Assembly: GCF_014204865.1 (NCBI RefSeq) | Contig: NZ_JACHMG010000001.1 | Location: forward strand, 1,674,001 to 1,738,000 | From: Amycolatopsis jiangsuensis | GTDB lineage: Bacteria > Actinomycetota > Actinomycetes > Mycobacteriales > Pseudonocardiaceae | Direction of reading: 5' to 3' | DNA length: 64,000 nt | Part shown: piece by piece, positions 9,093 through 17,878 of the stretch | How positions within the stretch are numbered: the stretch's first letter is position 1 | Layout: the number at the start of each line of letters is the position of its first letter | The notes under the pieces: model-generated | What the model was told of the DNA's origin: nothing | The model's database searches: none | Seen by the model: only the letters and a program-made list of their open reading frames with translations | Made by a program: the position numbers and the translations under genes

Positions 9093-9386
9093 TCAGCGGC
9101 AATCGTTCGCGCGGGCTGCCGCGACTGCCTTGGACGCGGCACCGATCAGGCGTTGCCATCCGGCGAGGTGTGAGAGCAGTTGGTCACGGCCACGGTCCGA
9201 GAGCCGCCATGCTGACCGCCGCCCGTCCGTTGTCGGTCGCGTGGTCAGGTAACCCGCTATGCGCAGCGTGGCCAGTTGTTTCGACAGAACGGCCGGAGGG
9301 AGCCCCAGTTCTTCGCGGAGCGCCGAGTAGTCGTGCCACTGTTGGTCCGCCAGGAAGACGGCGATCAGTAGTCGCACTGGGGTCAC
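9093..9386 (-). pseudogene. winged-helix transcriptional regulator, 5' end replaced by IS256 copy A
   Basis: The frame encodes a compact winged helix: ALREELGLPPAVLSKQLATL as helix-turn-helix and AGYLTTRPTTDGRRSAWRLS as wing, typical of small ArsR/MarR-like regulators in which the first helix starts with TPVRLLI. Here the readable start GTGACC (9386-9381) is the terminal repeat of the adjacent IS256 element, and native codons begin at CCA 9380. Thus the original start and perhaps about ten residues were lost or displaced. A short protein starting at GTG 9377 could still be made from an IS-borne promoter. It was probably a control gene of the integrative element. Confidence 0.6.
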
Positions 9387-10820
9387 GTCCGGCGGAGTGG
9401 TGTATGAGATCGACTCCGCGTGATCTTGGTTCGGGATTCTAGGCGGTTATTGCCTCGGTTGTCATGAGTGCCTCGCTGCCGGTCGGTGCGGCTTCGGTGG
9501 TGACGATGCGGATGCGTGAGCGGGCCAGTAGATCGAGGCCCATGTAGCGGCGGTTCTCGGTCCACTCATCACTCTGTTCGGCCAGGACGGCGCCGACGAG
9601 GCGGATCAGGGAGTCGCGGCCGGGGAAGATCCCGACCACGTCGGTGCGACGGCGGATCTCCTTGTTCAGTCGCTCTTGAGGGTTGTTCGACCAGATCTGG
9701 CGCCAGACCTCGCGCGGATATGCGGTGAACGCCAGCAGCTCATCGCGGGCGTTGTCGAGGTGCTCGGCTGCGTCGGGCCAGCGCGCGGTGAGAGTGTCGA
9801 CCACGCGTCCGTACTGGGCTGTGACGGCGTCGGCGTCGGGCTGGTCGAAGATCGTGCGCACCTGCGTAGCGACATGCGGCTGCGCCGACTTCGGAACACG
9901 GGAGAGCAGGTTACGCAGGTAGTGGGTGCGACACCGCTGCCACGCCGCACCCGGCAACGCCGAGGCGATCGCCGCCACCAAGCCGGGATGGGCGTCGGAG
10001 ATGACGAGCTGGACCCCGGACAGGCCGCGGGCGACCAGACCGCGCAGGAACGCCAACCAGCCCGCTCCGTCCTCGCTGGAGGCCACATCCAGGCCGAGGA
10101 TCTCGCGGTGCCCGTCGGCGTTCACCCCGGTCGCGAGCAGCGCGTGCACGTTGACCACCCGGCCGTCTTCGCGGACCTTCACCGTGAGCGCGTCGACCCA
10201 CACGAACGTGTACGGGCCCTGGTCGAGCGGGCGCTCGCGGAACGCGGCGACCTGCCCGTCGAGGTGCGTGGCCATCTCGCTGACCTGCGAACGCGACAGC
10301 GACTTCACCCCGAGTTGTTCGGCCAGCTTCTCCACCCGCCGGGTGGAGACACCGAGTAGGTAGGCCGTGGCCACGACGGTGACCAGGGCCTGCTCGGCGC
10401 GGCGGCGGTGGGTCAGCAGCCAGTCCGGGAAATAGGAGCCCTGGCGCAGCTTCGGCACCGCCAACTCGATCGTGCCCGCTCGGGTGTCCCACTCCCGGGC
10501 CCGGTAGCCGTTGCGCTGGTTCGTCCGCTCGCTGCTGCGCTCGCCATAGCCGGCCCCGCACTGCTGATCGGCCTGCGACGACATCAACGCGTTCGCCATC
10601 GTCGCGATCATCGTCTGCAACAGATCCGGCGACACACCCGCCGAGGCGAGCTCCTCGACAAGCTGGGCAGGGTCCACACTGTGTGGTGCGGCCATCGTGG
10701 TGGTCCTTCCTGGAGTTCCTTGGTCGGTACTCGAGAAAGATCACGCGGTGGCCGTCTCACGTCACGACGCCACGCCGCTCACCAGCGACGAACCCGTACA
10801 CCACCTCCGCGGACGTAACC
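9381..10820 (-). mobile_element. IS256-family insertion sequence, copy A
   Basis: A 1440-bp element, the same length as the copy at 13148-14587 and in the opposite orientation. Terminal repeats are GGTCACGTCCGGCGGAGTGG and the complement of GGTTACGTCCGCGGAGGTGG. Flanking octamers are CGCACTGG (left) and CCCACGGG (right), so no 8-bp target duplication is present, unlike copy B. This indicates an adjacent deletion or rearrangement after insertion. Confidence 0.85.
9439..10695 (-). CDS. IS256-family (Mutator-type) transposase, copy A
   Basis: 418 residues with the DDE residues of the family: D168 in VWVDALTVKVRE, D234 in VISDAHPGLV and E341 in WSNNPQERLNKEIRRR. The motif AWQRCRTHYLRNLL is also family-typical. 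The frame is complete and the protein is identical to copy B at 13273-14529, so the two insertions are recent relative to host divergence. Confidence 0.92.
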   Translation of the reverse strand: MAAPHSVDPAQLVEELASAGVSPDLLQTMIATMANALMSSQADQQCGAGYGERSSERTNQRNGYRAREWDTRAGTIELAVPKLRQGSYFPDWLLTHRRRAEQALVTVVATAYLLGVSTRRVEKLAEQLGVKSLSRSQVSEMATHLDGQVAAFRERPLDQGPYTFVWVDALTVKVREDGRVVNVHALLATGVNADGHREILGLDVASSEDGAGWLAFLRGLVARGLSGVQLVISDAHPGLVAAIASALPGAAWQRCRTHYLRNLLSRVPKSAQPHVATQVRTIFDQPDADAVTAQYGRVVDTLTARWPDAAEHLDNARDELLAFTAYPREVWRQIWSNNPQERLNKEIRRRTDVVGIFPGRDSLIRLVGAVLAEQSDEWTENRRYMGLDLLARSRIRIVTTEAAPTGSEALMTTEAITA

Positions 10821-10952
10821 CCCACGGGCGGGACCAGGGACGGGTCTACGTCCTCGGTGAAGCCGCTGACGTGAACGAACCTTGCCATCAGGCGCCGCTC
10901 AGTTCAGGACTGGTCGGCGTCTGCCGTAGGCAGTCCGTACAGGGCATACCAC
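10821..10952. other. orphan 132-bp segment between two insertion sequences
   Basis: This short stretch between IS256 copy A and IS982 copy 2 carries an open + frame (GRVYVLGEAADVNEPCHQAP) with actinobacterial codon use and no stop, entering from one IS and leaving into the other. It looks like an internal piece of a gene cut on both sides. No family could be named and no continuation is evident at 11950. Confidence 0.4.
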
Positions 10953-11949
10953 CTAGACGGCTGATTCCGTGAAGTTAGTGTTAGTGGTCGTAGGCGATGA
11001 GTGATCGTTTGCTGGTCAGGCCGGTGTTCCAGTTGTGCCAGATGCCGGCGGCCATGGCCAGCAGGCGTTGGGCGACGCGGGTGAACACTCCGGCGGGGGT
11101 GCGTCCGCCGTGGGCTTCGAGGTCGAGCTGGCCCTTGAGGGTCTGGTTGACCGACTCGATCCGTTGACGGACACCGCCGAGGTTGCCGTTGCGGTAGGTC
11201 TCGTCCTTGCGGTCCGGGCGCAGCAACTCCAGCCCCATCGCCGCGGTCAGCTTCTTGAATTCCTTGCCGGCGAAACCCTTGTCCGCCAACAGGGTCTGGC
11301 CGTCACGAACGAGGTGGTGGTTGTGCTCGAGCAGGGCGGCCAAGACCTCGCGTTCGCCGAGTTTCGGGTTGGCCAGGCACCACATGATCGGCATGCCGTC
11401 GCCGGCGCAGACGAGGTAAAGCTTGAGCCCCCAATACCACCGAGAGTGTGACGCACAGTAGCCGTAACTGGCGTGGCCGGCCAGGTCGGAGCGCTTCACG
11501 GTTTCCCGGGACATCCCGCACGGCACCGGGGTGGCATCGGTGATCCACATGTCGTCAAACCAGGACGGACAGCACAGGGAAAGGGCCAGGATGGTCTTGC
11601 GCAGCAACGGTTCTGATGCCTTTAACCGCTTGTGGTAGCCGGACTGCCCAGGAAGATGAGCAAACCATTCACGCCACCGGGAGTCGGCATGAAGATGGCG
11701 AATCCATCGGCGCTCGGAGTCATACCGCAGCAACACTTGGGCAGTGGCCAGCGTGATCAACTCACTGTCCGTGAGTAGTGGGCGCCGTCCCCGGCCGGTC
11801 CGGGGCAGCACCACATGGTCATCGACGAGCACGTACAGTGCCGTCAGGAGGGTGTTCAGGTCGTTCTTCACAAAATGATCATGAGCACCCTCCACTCATG
11901 CCCACACTCGGGGCCACTTCACACGACCTTCACGGAATCACTCATCTAG
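10953..11949 (-). mobile_element. IS982-family-like insertion sequence, copy 2
   Basis: A 997-bp copy with the same CTAG-bounded inverted repeats as the copy at 7204-8200, here inside the integrative element. Flanks are ATACCAC on the left and AGCGTGG on the right. Together with copy 1 it provides homologous direct repeats on either side of attL. Confidence 0.82.
10981..11895 (-). CDS. IS982-type DDE transposase (copy 2)
   Basis: 304-residue protein identical to the one at 7232-8146, with D120, D205 and E247 and the YGYCAS signature. The frame is intact. The gene reads toward IS256 copy A, and both transposase genes lie on the minus strand. Confidence 0.85.
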   Translation of the reverse strand: MEGAHDHFVKNDLNTLLTALYVLVDDHVVLPRTGRGRRPLLTDSELITLATAQVLLRYDSERRWIRHLHADSRWREWFAHLPGQSGYHKRLKASEPLLRKTILALSLCCPSWFDDMWITDATPVPCGMSRETVKRSDLAGHASYGYCASHSRWYWGLKLYLVCAGDGMPIMWCLANPKLGEREVLAALLEHNHHLVRDGQTLLADKGFAGKEFKKLTAAMGLELLRPDRKDETYRNGNLGGVRQRIESVNQTLKGQLDLEAHGGRTPAGVFTRVAQRLLAMAAGIWHNWNTGLTSKRSLIAYDH

Positions 11950-12107
11950 AGCGTGGACGGGTGCCAGTTCGCCAGGGCCGAAGTCCACACCGCAGAGTGC
12001 GCTGAGCCGGGACGGGATTTCCCCGGGCGGTACGGCAAACACGTGCACTACTCGACGGGTTTCGCCCACGGTTCCTCGCACGGGACGAGCGAGAAAGACG
12101 TGCCCGG
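11950..12107. other. remnant sequence right of IS982 copy 2
   Basis: A 158-bp stretch with an open + frame that includes RYGKHVHYSTGFAHGSS and ends at a TGA near 12148, overlapping the end of the next minus-strand gene. It lacks a start outside the IS and may be the 3' fragment of the gene interrupted at 10953. Function unknown. Confidence 0.3.
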
Positions 12108-12452
12108 TCACCGCGTGCCACCACCAGCGGTCGCGAAGCCCGTTGAGTGACGTGTCCAGCGCCGCATCCTGGACCAGAGCGAGTCGGCGCGCCGCCGGGT
12201 TCGCTTCGGTCGGCTAACCGGCGCCAGAGCCCCATTTCGCATGGCGACGTACGCCCGACACGCAGCGCATGGCGCGCCGGGGCCTTGGAGCATCGATCCG
12301 ACCAGAACGTTGTGGCCACAGACTGCCGGATAACGCCCGACTGACCCCTCGTGCCGTACCCGGGCGAATTGTTCGTCGGTGACGGCATGGTCGTGCCCGT
12401 CGTAGGCGCAGCGGTGCCACACCAAGTAAAGCGGTTCCGCAGTCACTGCCAT
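12108..12452 (-). CDS. hypothetical protein with paired cysteine motif (zinc-ribbon-like)
   Basis: 114 residues, starting MAVTAEPLYLVWHRC. It has a likely metal-binding set: C14, C48 in YPAVCGH, and C65/C68 in APCAACRAYV. This domain order, a short beta segment followed by CxxC and an Arg-rich tail, resembles small Pseudonocardiaceae proteins found near XRE regulators and mobile elements. It is divergent from the split regulator gene at 12598 with a 145-bp gap. The function is unknown; a role as small DNA- or protein-binding accessory of the element is conceivable. Confidence 0.55.
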   Translation of the reverse strand: MAVTAEPLYLVWHRCAYDGHDHAVTDEQFARVRHEGSVGRYPAVCGHNVLVGSMLQGPGAPCAACRAYVAMRNGALAPVSRPKRTRRRADSLWSRMRRWTRHSTGFATAGGGTR

Positions 12453-13147
12453 GTCCTCGGTCCCCTCCGCCGGCGCGTCCGCACCAGGGCGTCATCTCCA
12501 TTTTTGGGCCGATATAAGCGTGTACGATGAGCCTATTTCGGCGTAAGGACGTATGCGGGCCAGTAACGGGCCGCTTTGGGGACGTAGGGAGGTGCACGTG
12601 GTGGATGCAGCCAAGCGACCACGGACGCTGCTGGAACAGCGAATCTGGGGACGTAACCAGTCGTTGGCCGAGTTCGCGGAATTCGCCGAGGAGTTTGCGC
12701 GCAGCTCCGGGGAGCCGGGCACGCTCAGTGAACGGAACCTCAAGCGGCTCGTAGCCGGACGCCGGACCGATGGCGCCCCAGTCGGGCGTCCCCGTCCGGC
12801 CACGGCTCGTCTGCTGGAACGGATCTTCGGCACCGGTATAGATGAGCTTCTGGCGTCACCCGAGCGTGCCGCCGGAGCGCAATCAGATCAGCGCGAGCTG
12901 CAGACAGCCCTTGCGATCGCCCGGAGAGTCACGCCGGAGGTCGTGATGCTATTGCGCGGCCAACTGGCGGCCGTGCGCAAGCTCGACCGGCAATTGGGCG
13001 CAGCTGCTACCTACGACGAGGTCGCGGTCAAGATCGATCAGGTGATGCGCCTGCACTCCCACAGCCTGCTGGCCGGGACGCGCGACAAACTTGCCGCACT
13101 CCTCGCGGAACTGAGCGCACTCGCCGGATGGCAAGCCCTCGATCAAG

Positions 13148-14587
13148 GGTTACGTCCGCGGAGGTGGTGTACGGGTTCGTCGCTGGTGAGCGGCGTGGCG
13201 TCGTGACGTGAGACGGCCACCGCGTGATCTTTCTCGAGTACCGACCAAGGAACTCCAGGAAGGACCACCACGATGGCCGCACCACACAGTGTGGACCCTG
13301 CCCAGCTTGTCGAGGAGCTCGCCTCGGCGGGTGTGTCGCCGGATCTGTTGCAGACGATGATCGCGACGATGGCGAACGCGTTGATGTCGTCGCAGGCCGA
13401 TCAGCAGTGCGGGGCCGGCTATGGCGAGCGCAGCAGCGAGCGGACGAACCAGCGCAACGGCTACCGGGCCCGGGAGTGGGACACCCGAGCGGGCACGATC
13501 GAGTTGGCGGTGCCGAAGCTGCGCCAGGGCTCCTATTTCCCGGACTGGCTGCTGACCCACCGCCGCCGCGCCGAGCAGGCCCTGGTCACCGTCGTGGCCA
13601 CGGCCTACCTACTCGGTGTCTCCACCCGGCGGGTGGAGAAGCTGGCCGAACAACTCGGGGTGAAGTCGCTGTCGCGTTCGCAGGTCAGCGAGATGGCCAC
13701 GCACCTCGACGGGCAGGTCGCCGCGTTCCGCGAGCGCCCGCTCGACCAGGGCCCGTACACGTTCGTGTGGGTCGACGCGCTCACGGTGAAGGTCCGCGAA
13801 GACGGCCGGGTGGTCAACGTGCACGCGCTGCTCGCGACCGGGGTGAACGCCGACGGGCACCGCGAGATCCTCGGCCTGGATGTGGCCTCCAGCGAGGACG
13901 GAGCGGGCTGGTTGGCGTTCCTGCGCGGTCTGGTCGCCCGCGGCCTGTCCGGGGTCCAGCTCGTCATCTCCGACGCCCATCCCGGCTTGGTGGCGGCGAT
14001 CGCCTCGGCGTTGCCGGGTGCGGCGTGGCAGCGGTGTCGCACCCACTACCTGCGTAACCTGCTCTCCCGTGTTCCGAAGTCGGCGCAGCCGCATGTCGCT
14101 ACGCAGGTGCGCACGATCTTCGACCAGCCCGACGCCGACGCCGTCACAGCCCAGTACGGACGCGTGGTCGACACTCTCACCGCGCGCTGGCCCGACGCAG
14201 CCGAGCACCTCGACAACGCCCGCGATGAGCTGCTGGCGTTCACCGCATATCCGCGCGAGGTCTGGCGCCAGATCTGGTCGAACAACCCTCAAGAGCGACT
14301 GAACAAGGAGATCCGCCGTCGCACCGACGTGGTCGGGATCTTCCCCGGCCGCGACTCCCTGATCCGCCTCGTCGGCGCCGTCCTGGCCGAACAGAGTGAT
14401 GAGTGGACCGAGAACCGCCGCTACATGGGCCTCGATCTACTGGCCCGCTCACGCATCCGCATCGTCACCACCGAAGCCGCACCGACCGGCAGCGAGGCAC
14501 TCATGACAACCGAGGCAATAACCGCCTAGAATCCCGAACCAAGATCACGCGGAGTCGATCTCATACACCACTCCGCCGGACGTGACC
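13148..14587 (+). mobile_element. IS256-family insertion sequence, copy B
   Basis: 1440 bp, beginning GGTTACGTCCGCGGAGGTGG and ending with the complement of GGTCACGTCCGGCGGAGTGG. It is an inverted copy of the element at 9381-10820; the 2.3 kb between them could be inverted by homologous recombination. It interrupts the XRE/TPR regulator gene. Confidence 0.92.
13273..14529 (+). CDS. IS256-family (Mutator-type) transposase, copy B
   Basis: Complete 418-residue DDE transposase identical to copy A (D168, D234, E341). It starts with ATG preceded by AGGAAGGACC 6-7 bases upstream. It is transcribed in the same direction as the gene it interrupts, so transcripts from the regulator promoter may read into it. 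Confidence 0.92.
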   Translation: MAAPHSVDPAQLVEELASAGVSPDLLQTMIATMANALMSSQADQQCGAGYGERSSERTNQRNGYRAREWDTRAGTIELAVPKLRQGSYFPDWLLTHRRRAEQALVTVVATAYLLGVSTRRVEKLAEQLGVKSLSRSQVSEMATHLDGQVAAFRERPLDQGPYTFVWVDALTVKVREDGRVVNVHALLATGVNADGHREILGLDVASSEDGAGWLAFLRGLVARGLSGVQLVISDAHPGLVAAIASALPGAAWQRCRTHYLRNLLSRVPKSAQPHVATQVRTIFDQPDADAVTAQYGRVVDTLTARWPDAAEHLDNARDELLAFTAYPREVWRQIWSNNPQERLNKEIRRRTDVVGIFPGRDSLIRLVGAVLAEQSDEWTENRRYMGLDLLARSRIRIVTTEAAPTGSEALMTTEAITA

Positions 14588-15212
14588 CGATCAAGGCCAA
14601 GTCTCTGTTGCATGGGACCACTACGAACGTGCGAAACAGGCCGCGGGTCAGCAGGGAGACGCCGCCGCAGCCGTACACGTCGAGGCGGAACAAGCGTTTG
14701 TGCTGCTGGACCTCGGACATGCGAAGGAAGCAGCCGAGCTACTGGCGACCGCCGAGGACAGCGCACGAGGCACGTCCGGACGTCTTCTGCGTGCCTGGCT
14801 GGCAGCCGCACACGGGGAAGCACTCGCCGCGAGCAAGGAACGCTCTGCCAGTTTGCGAGCCTTCGACCGCGCGGAATCGCTGATGCCGCCCGGCCCCGCC
14901 GACGCGGAGAGCCCTTACCTCGTTCTTGACACCATCCACCTCGCCCGTTGGCGAGGAAACGCACTTGCCCGCATCGGCGAGGCAGAAGCTGTCGACGTCC
15001 TCGCCGCAGCTTTGCGGAACCTCGATCCGACGTTCACGCGTGCGGAAACAGGACTCCGGGTCGATCTGGCAACCGCGTTGATCGCAAGCGGAGAACGCGA
15101 CGAAGCACGCCAGCACCTCACGAAAGCACACGCGCTGGCAGCCGAAATTGGCTCAGTCCGCCAGCTACGCCGCCTCGCCGCTCTGTCGGATGCGTGACAG
15201 CGACGAGCATGG

Positions 15213-15986
15213 TCAGGCGTCTAGTCCGCGCAGGGTCTGGTCCAAGGTCGCGGTGATGTAGTCGGCGCTTCCCGGGCCACACGAGATAATGTCGTTGCCG
15301 TTCGGACCGTTCTGGAGGAACGTCAGCAATCGCCCGTGGTCGACTGTGTCCACGGCGGTCAGCGGATAGCTGGACGAACGCACGCCATTCGTCCGGCTGG
15401 CCACGTAGAACTGGTGTACCGCGCGGCGCGGCGCGGCCATCAGCGCCCGGACCTGCTCTGCCGCATCCGGCGCGGTGTAGTCGCTGGTCAGGTCCAGGTC
15501 GAAGGACTCGGATGCGGATCCCGTCCCGTACTCCGAACGGGGCACCCGGATCTCGCTAATTTTGGCAGGGCGAACGTCCGGAAGGGTGTCCACCGTCGCC
15601 CGGCACAACCGGCCGGCCGGAATTTGCACCAATGTCGCCTCGTCATCGTCCACGGTGATCAGCAAGGCAGAACGCCCAGCGAGGACAGCCAGCGAACCCG
15701 ATTTGCGTTCGTCACGCCGACTGGATATCCGGTAGCACTCCGCGTCGGCGGTCGAGATGCCCAGCAGCACGTCCCGGAAGTCTCCGGTCAGCCGCTGCCG
15801 ACGCAGGTCATAGAAGCCGGGCTCAGCGAGGGATTGCCGCATCAGTTCGCTGAACGATGCTACTGCGTCGTTTTCGAGCCACCATTCCACGATCCCCAGC
15901 ACGGGGTGTGCTGGACCGATTCGTTCGCCCTCCCATGCCCAGGCGAGAGCCACCCGTGGCACCGTCACCGGTTTGTCGATCACCAT
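15213..15986 (-). CDS. ESX secretion-associated protein, EspG family
   Basis: 257 residues. EspG proteins are cytosolic chaperones that bind PE/PPE-type substrates of type VII secretion. The N-terminus MVIDKPVTVPRVALAWAW and the pattern HPVLGIVEWW, then a mixed alpha/beta body and a C-terminal helix, match Pseudonocardiaceae EspG proteins I recall. It is the last gene of a four-gene minus-strand module with a PPE-like gene 6 bp upstream, which is its expected substrate. No membrane segment is present. The module sits inside the integrative element, separate from the eccC-type ATPase gene at 57890. Confidence 0.8.
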   Translation of the reverse strand: MVIDKPVTVPRVALAWAWEGERIGPAHPVLGIVEWWLENDAVASFSELMRQSLAEPGFYDLRRQRLTGDFRDVLLGISTADAECYRISSRRDERKSGSLAVLAGRSALLITVDDDEATLVQIPAGRLCRATVDTLPDVRPAKISEIRVPRSEYGTGSASESFDLDLTSDYTAPDAAEQVRALMAAPRRAVHQFYVASRTNGVRSSSYPLTAVDTVDHGRLLTFLQNGPNGNDIISCGPGSADYITATLDQTLRGLDA

Positions 15987-15992
15987 GATCGG

Positions 15993-17267
15993 CTATTTGC
16001 CGATCACCGGCGGAACGGCCTTGCCATCGTATCCGAACAAGGCATTCGGATCCGGTTCCAACAAGTACGAAGCGGACTTCTTCTCCTTGTCCTCTTCCTT
16101 GTTGCCCTTTCCGCCTGCAGCACCCATCGGCATGCCGTTCGCACCCCGGGCGCCGGACGAACCTGTCCCGCTCCCACCGCGCGTCATCGACTCTTCCGCT
16201 GCGCCGAACCTGCCGCCCGAACCGGTCGACCGCCCCGCGCCGCCAAGACCACCTGATCGGGAACCTCCACCGGTCGCCCCCGGCGTCCTTTCACCGGTGC
16301 CCGCTTCTCCCGGGCCGGACACGCCGGATGCGAAGCCGCCACCGAAGCCAGACCCACCGCCAAGCCCGCTCCCGGGACCGTAGGAGGACGACCCTCCGCC
16401 ACCCGGCCCAATCGGATTGAGCCGCGCCGGGTCGCCGTTCCAGCCGCCTACCGGACCGGACGCCGGGGGCGGGACTACGCCGGAGGTATGTGTTCCGTCG
16501 CCATCGTTTCCTTGCGCGGCAGGCACCTGCAGGTTGCCCGCGGAGCCGGTCCCGACGTTTCCCGGGTGGTACTGCGTGGGTGACGAAACCGACGAACCGT
16601 CCTGTGCCGAGCTACCCGGACCGGACAAGTGCGGCTGGAATGCGGAATGCCCGGAATTCGCAGCCTGCTGATTTCCTGTGTCGGAAGAATTTCCGATGGA
16701 GAAGTCACCCTGTGCGTCGGGCATCTGTCCATACTCGGTGGGCATCGTCTGCGCGTGCCCGTCACTGGTGGAGGTGAACCCCTGGTAGATCTGCTTGTTC
16801 TGCTGGATTGCCGCGTTGTTCTTGTTGATCTGATCCTCGGTGTCGGTGTCCCACACCGTCAGTACATCAACCGCGTCCCGCTCCGGTGGCGAGTCGGATA
16901 CCTCCTGCATCGAGTCCCGAGTGGACTGAAATGCATGTGACTGATCCGTCAGTGTGTTCTGCCCGGTACCCAACGCCATCGACGCGGCAGTTGCTGCCTG
17001 CGTCAGCGGCTGCAGCCCACCCCGGGCCGCGTCACCGCTCTGTCCGGACCACGCAGCCTCCAGCCGGGCCACGATCGCCCGCGTGTCCGATTCGATCTCG
17101 TGCTGCTCGGACGCCTGGGACATGCTGACCTGCTGGGCTTCTCCGAGGCTGCCCGGACCCGGGCCGCCCTTCACCCGCCGCACCAGTTCCCCGGGCAGGA
17201 TCAAGTTGCCCTGGCTCTGCTGCAACTGCATCCACGCTCTGACCGCGTCAGCCGGACCGGACATCAC
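15993..17267 (-). CDS. PPE-like ESX substrate with Gly/Ser-rich tail
   Basis: 424 residues. About residues 1-150 are helical with a WSGQSGDAARGGLQPL element (the W-x-G turn of WXG100/PPE proteins) and long helices on either side (SQASEQHEIESDTRAIVARLEAAW). Residues 190-395 are low-complexity Gly/Ser/Pro-rich. The protein ends with SYLLEPDPNALFGYDGK, a tail often seen on actinobacterial PPE-like proteins. GTG 17267 overlaps the DUF3558 stop by 4 bp; ATG 17264 is an alternative. It is the likely exported substrate handled by the EspG encoded downstream. Confidence 0.75.
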   Translation of the reverse strand: MMSGPADAVRAWMQLQQSQGNLILPGELVRRVKGGPGPGSLGEAQQVSMSQASEQHEIESDTRAIVARLEAAWSGQSGDAARGGLQPLTQAATAASMALGTGQNTLTDQSHAFQSTRDSMQEVSDSPPERDAVDVLTVWDTDTEDQINKNNAAIQQNKQIYQGFTSTSDGHAQTMPTEYGQMPDAQGDFSIGNSSDTGNQQAANSGHSAFQPHLSGPGSSAQDGSSVSSPTQYHPGNVGTGSAGNLQVPAAQGNDGDGTHTSGVVPPPASGPVGGWNGDPARLNPIGPGGGGSSSYGPGSGLGGGSGFGGGFASGVSGPGEAGTGERTPGATGGGSRSGGLGGAGRSTGSGGRFGAAEESMTRGGSGTGSSGARGANGMPMGAAGGKGNKEEDKEKKSASYLLEPDPNALFGYDGKAVPPVIGK

Positions 17268-17878
17268 GCGCTTCCCTTCAACGTCGTGAGCGCCAGGTCG
17301 GCAATCTTCCGCGCGTCATCACACGGATCACCCTTGCTTACCTCAGACCTGGCCACCGTTGCGTCTGCTTCGAAGGCTGCATTATCGGAAATCCCCACTG
17401 CGACGCTGCACCGTCCCCGTGAGCGATCATCGGAAGGGCCATAGGCCACCACCGGATAGCCTTGAACTGGGGCCAGCACTTTGAAAAACCCGCCCCGCTC
17501 CTGAGTCGCGTACACATCGGCAAGGCCGCGCTTCCAGGCGTACACAAACTGGATACCGGCGATGGAACCGCGATCGTCGTCACCCCATGAACACGATTTC
17601 GCGACCCCGGTGTCCTTCGCTGCCGGACTACGTGTCGGCGTGTTCGTGAATAGGCCGCCAATCTGCGCATCGGTGAGAGCTTTGCAGGGGTCACCTTGGA
17701 TTAGAGACGCAGGCAACGGATTCGCAACCGTAGGGACTGGAAACCCGCTGCTCGATGTGACGGGTGCGGAACTCGGGCCAGGTGTCGCCGTACCCGCCGT
17801 AGTGCCCGAGCACGCCACAAGCACAGACAACAAGGCCAAACCGGTCACGCCGCCGCCAAACCTCGACACAAGAGCCAT
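17264..17878 (-). CDS. DUF3558-family lipoprotein
   Basis: 204 residues with a lipoprotein signal: basic N-terminus, hydrophobic stretch VTGLALLSVL and lipobox LVAC with C23. After a Ser/Thr/Pro linker, the domain begins DPCKALTDAQIGGL and contains KSCSWGDDDRG and GRCSVAVGISDNA, the paired-cysteine pattern of DUF3558. Such proteins sit on the outer face of the membrane and are often next to PPE/EspG genes in Pseudonocardiaceae. Both junctions overlap by 1-4 bp, so it is translationally coupled. Molecular function is unknown. Confidence 0.82.
   Translation of the reverse strand: MALVSRFGGGVTGLALLSVLVACSGTTAGTATPGPSSAPVTSSSGFPVPTVANPLPASLIQGDPCKALTDAQIGGLFTNTPTRSPAAKDTGVAKSCSWGDDDRGSIAGIQFVYAWKRGLADVYATQERGGFFKVLAPVQGYPVVAYGPSDDRSRGRCSVAVGISDNAAFEADATVARSEVSKGDPCDDARKIADLALTTLKGSA

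Larger units (their letters stand above)
13140..14595 (+). repeat. 8-bp target-site duplication CGATCAAG flanking IS256 copy B
   Basis: CGATCAAG is present at 13140-13147 and again at 14588-14595, directly outside the terminal repeats of the IS256 copy. Eight base pairs is the normal duplication for this family. Collapsing the two copies restores an open regulator frame, so the insertion is simple and probably recent. Confidence 0.93.
12598..15197 (+). pseudogene. XRE/TPR-type regulator split by IS256 copy B
   Basis: The 5' part (12598-13147) encodes a DNA-binding-like N-terminus and helical region ending AGWQALDQG. The 3' part (14588-15197) continues in frame after one copy of the 8-bp duplication CGATCAAG as DQGQVSVAWDHYERAKQAA and runs through TPR-like helices to RQLRRLAALSDA. 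The C-terminal half closely parallels the intact regulator at 19033-20166 (LLRxWxAAAHGE, DTIHLARWRGNAL, VRQLRRL), so the two are paralogues. GTG 12598 follows GGGAGG by 5 bases. Such regulators are a common Pseudonocardiaceae family whose TPR region senses a partner. The insertion should abolish full-length protein. Confidence 0.85.

Noticed and set aside
10820..13148. Inversion of 10821-13147 by recombination between the inverted IS256 copies as explanation for missing duplication at copy A
   Set aside because: Copy B has a perfect 8-bp duplication and rejoins a continuous gene, so its flanks have not been exchanged with those of copy A.
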